A stretch of DNA of 64,000 nucleotides from Lentzea sp. NBRC 105346 (GTDB taxonomy: Bacteria; Actinomycetota; Actinomycetes; Mycobacteriales; Pseudonocardiaceae), in the NCBI RefSeq assembly GCF_030269605.1, contig NZ_BSTQ01000018.1:124001-188000 (forward strand), given 5' to 3'. Shown here piece after piece: positions 58,601 through 64,000 of the stretch. The notes beneath the pieces are model-generated. The model saw only the letters and a program-made list of their open reading frames with translations. It ran no database searches and was not told the origin of the DNA. The translations under genes were made by a program, and so were the position numbers. Position 1 is the stretch's first letter. Every line of letters begins with the position of its first letter.

Positions 58601-59437
58601 GTGACGTTGCTCGGACCCGCTGATGTGCGCAGGCTCGCCGCCGAGTTGGGCATTCGGCCCACCAAGAAGCTCGGGCAGAACTTCGTGCACGACCCGAACA
58701 CGGTCCGCCGGATCGTGTCGGCGGCGGAGCTGACCGACGACGACGTCGTGCTCGAGGTGGGACCCGGTCTCGGGTCGCTCACCCTGGCGTTGCTGCCCGC
58801 CGCCAAGAGCGTCGTGGCGGTCGAGATCGACCCCGTGCTGGCGCAGCGGCTGCCCGCGACCGCACGTGAGCAGGCGCCGGAGCTGGCGGACCGGCTCAGC
58901 GTCGTCCACGCCGACGCGATGAAGGTCACCGCGGACCAGTTGCCGGCGCAGCCGACCGCGCTGGTCGCGAACCTGCCGTACAACGTCGCGGTGCCCGTCG
59001 TGCTGCACCTGCTGGCCGAGCTGCCGTCCCTGCGCACCGGCCTGGTCATGGTGCAGGCCGAGGTCGCGGACCGGATGGCGGCCGGCCCCGGCAGTCGCAT
59101 CTACGGCGTGCCCAGCGTGAAGCTCGCCTGGTACGCCGACGCCCGCAAGGCCGGGCCGGTGGGCCGGAACGTGTTCTGGCCGGTGCCGAACGTCGACTCC
59201 GCGCTGGTGGCCTTCACCAGGCGCGCCGAGCCGCTGTCCACTGTGGACCGCGAGCGGCTGTTTTCCCTTGTGGACGCGGCATTCGCACAGCGACGCAAGA
59301 CGCTGCGAGCGGCGCTCGCCGGGTGGGCCGGCAGCGCCGTGGCGGCCGAGGAGCTGCTGCGCAAGGCCGGGGTCGACCCCGGTGCCCGCGGCGAGCAACT
59401 GGCCGTAAGGGACTTCGTCCGGATCGCCGAGGCGTAA
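58601..59437 (+). CDS. ksgA: 16S rRNA dimethyladenosine transferase
   Basis: 278 residues from GTG 58601. KKLGQNFVHDPNTVRRIV and VLEVGPGLGSLTLALL form the SAM site; VANLPYNVAVPVVLHLL carries the NLPY catalytic motif; VFWPVPNVDSALVAF and QRRKTLRAAL finish the family pattern. It dimethylates A1518 and A1519. In mycobacteria ispE follows directly; here the met importer intervenes. Confidence 0.95.
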   Translation: MTLLGPADVRRLAAELGIRPTKKLGQNFVHDPNTVRRIVSAAELTDDDVVLEVGPGLGSLTLALLPAAKSVVAVEIDPVLAQRLPATAREQAPELADRLSVVHADAMKVTADQLPAQPTALVANLPYNVAVPVVLHLLAELPSLRTGLVMVQAEVADRMAAGPGSRIYGVPSVKLAWYADARKAGPVGRNVFWPVPNVDSALVAFTRRAEPLSTVDRERLFSLVDAAFAQRRKTLRAALAGWAGSAVAAEELLRKAGVDPGARGEQLAVRDFVRIAEA

Positions 59438-59527
59438 GCAAGTGATCTTTCGGCCAGAAGTGTGATATGTCGAACGATCCCATTTTTGGCTTGCGTTCGA
59501 CTGGTCTGGTCCTGTTCACTTCGAAGT

Positions 59528-59617
59528 GCCATCCCGAGCGGCCGAGAGACCTGGCTCTACGACGTCGCAGCAACCACCCGCTGGATGCGGGCAGGTGCTA
59601 CCGCCAGGAGCGATGGA
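59528..59617 (+). ncRNA. SAM-I (S-box) riboswitch
   Basis: P1 CCATC (59529-59533) pairs with GATGG (59612-59616). Inside lie the conserved S-box segments GAGCGGCCGAGAGACCTGGC (kink-turn and P2) and GCAGCAACC, then GGTGCTACCGCCAG. This order is diagnostic for SAM-sensing leaders. It stands 207 nt before metN, so the importer should be off when S-adenosylmethionine is abundant. Platform details are not clear. Confidence 0.88.
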
Positions 59618-59823
59618 GGAAGAAGTGCCCACTCAGCGAATGCTCACGCGCCGGCGAGTAGTTGACCAGTGCCGCCGTACCGCGTCCGGCTGTCGTCGCC
59701 ACCTCGTCTAAGGCGCCTTCAACAGTCCTTGTCGTCCACATCGGACGTATCTCGAGCAGGATTCCGGCCAGCACACGCCCTGGGGCGTGCGCCGCCGCGC
59801 GCAGTCGTGGGAGCAACGAAGCC
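59618..59823 (+). other. Expression platform/leader between riboswitch and metN
   Basis: 206 nt with no credible gene. A CACGC-CCTGGG-GCGTG hairpin at about 59774-59789 and several GC-rich pairings could act as terminator or ribosome-site sequestering structures. GGGAGC lies about 15 nt before the metN ATG. Confidence 0.4.
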
Positions 59824-60822
59824 ATGATCACAGTCGAAAACCTCACCAAGTCCTTCCAGGGTGTCCCGGCGCTCAAGGGCGTCACGCTGGACGTCCAGTC
59901 CGGTTCCGTGCTCGGTGTCGTCGGACCCAGCGGAGCGGGCAAGTCCACCCTCGCCCGGTGCGTCGCGCTGCTGGAGCGCCCGGACAGCGGCGCCATCCGC
60001 GTCGACGGCACCGACATCACCGCGCTCGGCGGCACCGCGCTGCGCAACGCGCGGCGCCAGATCGGCGTTGTGCCGCAAGGGGACTCGCTGCTGCGGCAGC
60101 GCACCGCCGCGGGCAACATCGCGTTGCCGCTGGAGTCCGCAGGCGTGCCCGGACCGCAGCGCCGCACCCGCGTCGGCGAGCTCCTCGACCTCGTCGGCCT
60201 GACCGACAAGGCCGGCAGCTACCCCGACCAGCTCTCCGGTGGTCAGCGGCAGCGGATCGCGGTGGCGCGCGCGCTCGCCGCCGGCCCCTCCGTGCTGCTC
60301 GCCGACGAGCCGACGTCCGCGCTCGACCCCGAGACCACCGGCTCCGTACTGACCGTCCTGGACCGGGCGCGCGCCGAGCTCGGCGTGACCGTCCTCGTGG
60401 TCACCCATGACATGAGCGTCGTCCGGAAGATCTGCGACGACGTCGCCGTGCTCGAGGACGGGCGGGTCGTGGAGAACGGCCGCGTGCTCGACCTCGTCAC
60501 CGACGCGGCCAGCCGGACCGCGTCCACGCTGCTGCCCGCCGTCGACCAGAACCCGGTGAACGAGAGCGCGTACGACCGCGTCGCGGACGTCGTGCTGATC
60601 GGGTTCGCCGCGGTCGGCGCGCTGCTGCCCGAGGCCGCCAACCGGTTCGGCGTCGAGCTGAACCTGCTCGGCGGCGGCTTCACCCGGCTCGGCGAGACGC
60701 CGGTCGCGCGGTTCCGCGTGGGCCTCACCGGTGAGCGGGCCGACTCGGCGCTCGAGTGGATCTCCGACGCGGGTGCCGCGGTGCGGCGCACGCTGAAGGG
60801 GCCGCAGGGAGTAGCTGCGTGA
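59824..60822 (+). CDS. metN: Methionine ABC transporter ATP-binding protein
   Basis: 332 residues. Walker A GPSGAGKST, Q-loop VVPQGDSLL, signature LSGGQRQRIAVARAL, Walker B VLLADEPTSALDPE, H-loop VVTHDM. The C-terminal ~90 residues form a NIL-type regulatory domain (RVADVVLIGFAAVGALLPEAANRFGVELNLLGGGFTRLGETPVARFRVGLTG) that binds methionine and inhibits transport. GTGA overlap with metI. Confidence 0.93.
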   Translation: MITVENLTKSFQGVPALKGVTLDVQSGSVLGVVGPSGAGKSTLARCVALLERPDSGAIRVDGTDITALGGTALRNARRQIGVVPQGDSLLRQRTAAGNIALPLESAGVPGPQRRTRVGELLDLVGLTDKAGSYPDQLSGGQRQRIAVARALAAGPSVLLADEPTSALDPETTGSVLTVLDRARAELGVTVLVVTHDMSVVRKICDDVAVLEDGRVVENGRVLDLVTDAASRTASTLLPAVDQNPVNESAYDRVADVVLIGFAAVGALLPEAANRFGVELNLLGGGFTRLGETPVARFRVGLTGERADSALEWISDAGAAVRRTLKGPQGVAA

Positions 60823-61502
60823 GGTCTGCAACACCCTGGTCCGACGTGGTCGAACTCCTCGTCGAGGCCACCGGCGAGACGCTGTACATGGTCGGTGTCT
60901 CCACCCTGATCGCCACGCTCTTCGGCATTCCGGTCGGCGTCTGGCTGCAGCTCACCTCACCGGGTGGGCTGCGGCCACAGCCGGCCGTGCACCGGATCCT
61001 CGGCTTCGTGACCGACCTCGGTCGCTCGATGCCGTTCATCGTGCTGCTGGTCGCGCTGACGTCGGTCACCCGCCTCATCGTGGGCGGGTCGATCGGCAGC
61101 AGCGCGGTGATCGTGCCGTTGTCCGTGGGTGCGATCCCGTTCGTCGGCCGGCTCGTGCAGAACATCCTGTCCGAGGTGCACGTGTCGGTCGTCGAGGCGG
61201 CCGTCACGACGGGTGCGACGACGGTCAAGATCGTGCGCAGCGTGCTGCTGCGGGAGTCGTTGCCCGCGCTGATCAACGCCATCGGTGTGACCGTGATCGC
61301 CTTGATCGGGTACTCCGCGATGGCCGGCGTGATCGGCGGCGGCGGGCTCGGTGACCTCGCGATCCGTGAGGGCTACCAACGGTTCAACGACCGGATCCTG
61401 TGGGGCACCGTCGCGTGGCTCGCGGTGCTGACCACGGTTCTCCAGTTCGGTTTTACGCGTGCTGCTCGGGCGTCTGACCGACGCCGGCACGCGGCCATCT
61501 GA
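60819..61502 (+). CDS. metI: Methionine ABC transporter permease
   Basis: 227 residues from GTG 60819. ATGETLYMVGVSTLIATLFGIPVGVWL begins TM1; FVTDLGRSMPFIVLLVALTSVTRLIVG and VSVVEAAVTTGATTVKIVRSVLLRESLPALI (EAA loop) are MetI hallmarks; GYSAMAGVIGGGGLGDLAIREGYQRF ends it. Five membrane segments. Confidence 0.93.
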   Translation: MRSATPWSDVVELLVEATGETLYMVGVSTLIATLFGIPVGVWLQLTSPGGLRPQPAVHRILGFVTDLGRSMPFIVLLVALTSVTRLIVGGSIGSSAVIVPLSVGAIPFVGRLVQNILSEVHVSVVEAAVTTGATTVKIVRSVLLRESLPALINAIGVTVIALIGYSAMAGVIGGGGLGDLAIREGYQRFNDRILWGTVAWLAVLTTVLQFGFTRAARASDRRRHAAI

Positions 61503-61537
61503 GTCCTACTCGGGCTGACTCTCTCAAAAGGAACGTA

Positions 61538-62335
61538 ATGCGTATTCGTGCTGCCCTTGTTTCGGCTGCCCTCCTTGCCCTGACAGCGTGCTCCGGGGGC
61601 GGTTCGGCCGCCTCCACCGACACGTTGAAGGTGGGCGTCTCGCCCGTCCCGCACGCGCAGATCCTGCGCTACGTCGCGGACACCCTGGCCAAGGACAAGG
61701 GCCTGAAGATCGAGGTCGTCGAGTTCACCGACTACGTCCAGCCGAACACGGCGCTGGTGGACGGGTCGCTGGACGCCAACTACTTCCAGACCGTGCCGTA
61801 CCTGGAGACGTTCAAGCAGCAGAGCGGCGCGAAGGTCGAGTGGATCGCGCCCGTGCACATCGAGCCGCTGGGCGTGTACTCCAAGAAGCACAAGTCGCTG
61901 AACGACCTGCCGTCCGGTTCGAAGATCGGTCTCGCCAACGACGCGACGAACGAGGCGCGCGGCCTGCGGTTGCTGGAGGCCAACGGCCTGATCAAGCTGG
62001 GTAAGCAGGGCGCGGACGTCTCGGTCCGCGATGTCGCCGAGAACCCGAAGAACCTGCAGTTCGTCACGCTGGAGGCCGCGCAGCTGCCGCGGTCGCTGGA
62101 GGACACCGACGCGTCCGTCGTGAACGGCAACTACGCGATCGACGCCGGCCTCAAGCCCGCTTCGGACGCTCTCGTGCTGGAGAAGGCCGAGAACAACCCG
62201 AATGCGAACGGCCTGGTCACGCGGGCGGAACTGAAGGATGACGCACGGGTGAGGAAGCTGGCGGAGCTCCTGCAGTCCGCGCAGGTGAAGGAGTACATCA
62301 CCAAGCAGTTCTCGGGTTCGGTGATCGCGGTCTGA
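61538..62335 (+). CDS. metQ: Methionine-binding lipoprotein
   Basis: 265 residues from ATG 61538, preceded by AAAGGAA. Lipobox LLALTACS. DTLKVGVSPVPHAQILRYV, FTDYVQPNTALVDGSLDANYFQTVPYLE, IEPLGVYSKKHKSLNDLPSGSKIGLANDATNEARGLRLLE are NlpA/MetQ blocks. It captures methionine outside the membrane for MetNI. Confidence 0.94.
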   Translation: MRIRAALVSAALLALTACSGGGSAASTDTLKVGVSPVPHAQILRYVADTLAKDKGLKIEVVEFTDYVQPNTALVDGSLDANYFQTVPYLETFKQQSGAKVEWIAPVHIEPLGVYSKKHKSLNDLPSGSKIGLANDATNEARGLRLLEANGLIKLGKQGADVSVRDVAENPKNLQFVTLEAAQLPRSLEDTDASVVNGNYAIDAGLKPASDALVLEKAENNPNANGLVTRAELKDDARVRKLAELLQSAQVKEYITKQFSGSVIAV

Positions 62336-62378
62336 CCAGGGGATTACGTGAGGACGGCCGGAACGCCCGTAGGCTGAC

Positions 62379-63347
62379 GTGGTGCTCGCAGTAGTTCCAC
62401 CCCCGGTCACGGTTCGCGTTCCGGCCAAGGTCAACCTGCACCTGGCCGTCGGAGACGCGCGTCCTGACGGTTACCACGACCTGGTGACGATCTTCCAGGC
62501 CCTGTCGCTCGCGGACGAGGTGACCGTCGCGGTGGCCGACGAGCCCGGCGTCGAGGTGCACGGCGAGGGCGCGGACTCGGTGCCCACGGGTGCGTCCAAC
62601 CTCGCGTGGCGGGCCGTGCGGGTGCTCGCCCAGCACGTCGGCAAGGACCCCGACGACCCGAAGGTCCGGGTCGTGATCCGCAAGAACATCCCGGTCGCCG
62701 GGGGCATGGCGGGTGGCAGCGCGGACGCCGCCGCCACGCTGGTCGGCCTCGCCGCGCTGTGGCGGCTGGAGATCAGCCGCGACGAGCTGGCGGGCCTGGC
62801 CGCGAAGCTGGGCGCGGACGTGCCGTTCGCGCTCTACGGCGGCACCGCGCTCGGCACCGGCCGCGGCGAGCAGATCGTGCCGGTGCTCGGCAGGCACCAG
62901 TTCCACTGGGTGCTCGCGTTCGACCGGCGCGGCCTGTCCACGCCGGACGTCTTCGACGAGCTGGACCGCCTGCGCCGCGAGGGCGACCCGCCGCGCGTGG
63001 GTGCCGTCGAGGCGGTCCTGGAGGGCCTTTCCTCCGGCGATCCGCGCCAGCTCGCCCTGTTGCTGGGCAACGACCTGCAGGCCGCGGCCGTCTCGCTGCG
63101 CCCGAACCTGCGCCGCACGCTGCGCGCGGGCGTGACCGCGGGTGCCCTGGCCGGCATCGTGTCCGGCTCCGGCCCCACGTGCGCCTTCCTGTGCACCGAC
63201 GGCGATGCCGCCGTACGAGTGGCCGCCGAACTGGCCGGTGCCGGCGTGTGCCGCACGGTCCGTGTCGCGCAGGGCCCGGTGCCCGGCGCGAAGATCATCT
63301 CCACCGACGAGACGCCCCGTCCGATCCCGCCCGAGGTGCACGCCTGA
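62379..63347 (+). CDS. ispE: 4-diphosphocytidyl-2-C-methyl-D-erythritol kinase
   Basis: 322 residues from GTG 62379. VRVPAKVNLHLAVGDARPDGYHDLVTIFQALSL carries the catalytic Asp region; IPVAGGMAGGSADAAATLVGL is the GHMP ATP loop; GIVSGSGPTCAFLC is motif 3. It phosphorylates CDP-ME in the non-mevalonate isoprenoid pathway. TGATG overlap with the ABC-F gene. Confidence 0.95.
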   Translation: MVLAVVPPPVTVRVPAKVNLHLAVGDARPDGYHDLVTIFQALSLADEVTVAVADEPGVEVHGEGADSVPTGASNLAWRAVRVLAQHVGKDPDDPKVRVVIRKNIPVAGGMAGGSADAAATLVGLAALWRLEISRDELAGLAAKLGADVPFALYGGTALGTGRGEQIVPVLGRHQFHWVLAFDRRGLSTPDVFDELDRLRREGDPPRVGAVEAVLEGLSSGDPRQLALLLGNDLQAAAVSLRPNLRRTLRAGVTAGALAGIVSGSGPTCAFLCTDGDAAVRVAAELAGAGVCRTVRVAQGPVPGAKIISTDETPRPIPPEVHA

Positions 63348-64000
63348 TGGCCAACCTGGTCAACCTGGAGTCCGTCTCCAAGTCCTTCGGCGTGCGCCCG
63401 TTGCTCGACGCCGTGTCGCTCGGCGTCAACGAGGGCGACCGCATCGGTGTCGTGGGCCTCAACGGTGGCGGCAAGACCACGCTGCTGGAGGTCCTCGCGG
63501 GCCTCGAACCCGCGGACGACGGCCGCGTGTCGCGAACCCGCGACCTGCGCATGGCCGTCGTGACGCAGCGAACGGAGCTGCCGCACGGTTCGACCGTGCG
63601 CAACGCGGTCATCGACCCGCTCGGACACGACGCGGACCACGAGTGGGCGTCGGACGCCCGCGTCCGGTCCATTTTGGACGGACTCGGAATCTCCGCGCTG
63701 GGCCTGGACTCCGTGGTCTCCACGATGTCGGGTGGTGAACGGCAGCGCGTCGCACTGGCCGCGACACTCGTGCGCGAACTGGACCTGATCGTGCTCGACG
63801 AGCCGACCAACCACCTCGACGTCGAAGGTGTGCGCTGGCTCGCGTCCCATCTGCTGGCCCGCAAGGGCGCGCTGGTCGTCGTGACGCACGACCGCTGGTT
63901 CCTCGACACGGTCTGCAACCGCACCTGGGAAGTCGTGAATGGAGCGGTGGAACAGTACGAGGGCGGCTACGCGGACTGGATCTTCGCGCGCGCCGAGCGG
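63347..64000 (+). CDS. ABC-F family ATPase (partial, runs off window)
   Basis: 218 codons are present and the frame is open at the window end. First ABC domain: NLESVSKSFGVRPLLDAVSLGVNEGDRIGVVGLNGGGKTTLLEVLAGL (Walker A), signature TMSGGERQRVALAATLV, Walker B LIVLDEPTNHLDVEGVRWL, H-loop VVTHDRWFLDTVCNRTWEV. No membrane segments; soluble ABC-F proteins of the Uup/EttA type act on ribosomes in translation or antibiotic protection. Confidence 0.9.
   Translation, partial: MANLVNLESVSKSFGVRPLLDAVSLGVNEGDRIGVVGLNGGGKTTLLEVLAGLEPADDGRVSRTRDLRMAVVTQRTELPHGSTVRNAVIDPLGHDADHEWASDARVRSILDGLGISALGLDSVVSTMSGGERQRVALAATLVRELDLIVLDEPTNHLDVEGVRWLASHLLARKGALVVVTHDRWFLDTVCNRTWEVVNGAVEQYEGGYADWIFARAER

Noticed and set aside
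56944..59100. 718-codon open frame antisense to rpfB and ksgA
   Set aside because: It crosses two genes on the other strand and both large hairpins; no protein motifs.

Overview
The window is high-GC actinobacterial DNA, most likely from the Pseudonocardiales (Lentzea/Saccharothrix/Actinosynnema-like). Supporting this are the strong G/C third-position bias, frequent GTG starts, many GTGA/ATGA stop-start overlaps, and a gene order that follows the mycobacterial Rv0981-Rv1011 backbone: mprA-mprB, pepD, moaB2, mscL, FmdB-like, 5-FTHF cyclo-ligase, galU, moeA/glp, rimJ-like, glpR, pmt, rsmI, metG, tatD, rpfB, ksgA, ispE. Genus is inference.

Layout. 0-1.6 kb: end of an unknown gene, a Crp/Fnr regulator and a class III cyclase-like protein ending in an amyloid-like motif. 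1.6-8.7 kb: secreted penicillin-acylase-like hydrolase, Tat-type amidase, orphan NarL regulator, TPR-GGDEF diguanylate cyclase, BluB. 8.7-11.3 kb: a Zur-type divergent cluster of zinc-independent ribosomal proteins (L28, S18, L31, L32) with a degenerate CobW/Mrf-like protein, flanked by dispersed repeats. 11.3-17.0 kb: phosphatase, EthD protein, 3-hydroxyacyl-CoA dehydrogenase, Eis-like acetyltransferase, an unusual P450-methyltransferase fusion, TRIC channel. 17.1-31.8 kb: the mprAB-pepD-moaB2-mscL stress block, split by lepB, a degenerate minisatellite and a divergent galactoside-use cluster (GH36, ABC importer, GH42, DeoR regulator, galT). 31.8-37.2 kb: SAF protein, FmdB, folate enzyme, galU, glp, GNAT, glpR, tRNA-Ala(CGC). 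37.2-51.6 kb: the accessory stretch, with a PHP-UvrD helicase starting in a 35-bp palindrome, a five-gene predicted conflict locus, a secreted NHL/SMP-30-like protein, a Ser/Thr kinase with membrane domain first, and an ECF sigma/anti-sigma pair. 51.6-64 kb: core housekeeping genes, with a SAM-riboswitch-controlled metNIQ importer placed between ksgA and ispE.

The most interesting system is at 40.7-46.6 kb: two Crp/Fnr proteins, a cyclase-like protein with a C-terminal VHNxFHAxVHANHAxFG motif, a P-loop (STAND-like) NTPase carrying the same motif at its N-terminus, and a DUF4407 membrane protein, ending in a strong terminator. A smaller Crp + cyclase-like pair at 0.1-1.55 kb ends in a motif resembling the PP/RHIM/BASS3 amyloid-signalling class. 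I infer a nucleotide- and amyloid-based signalling or immune module. All matches were made by eye; no database search was run.
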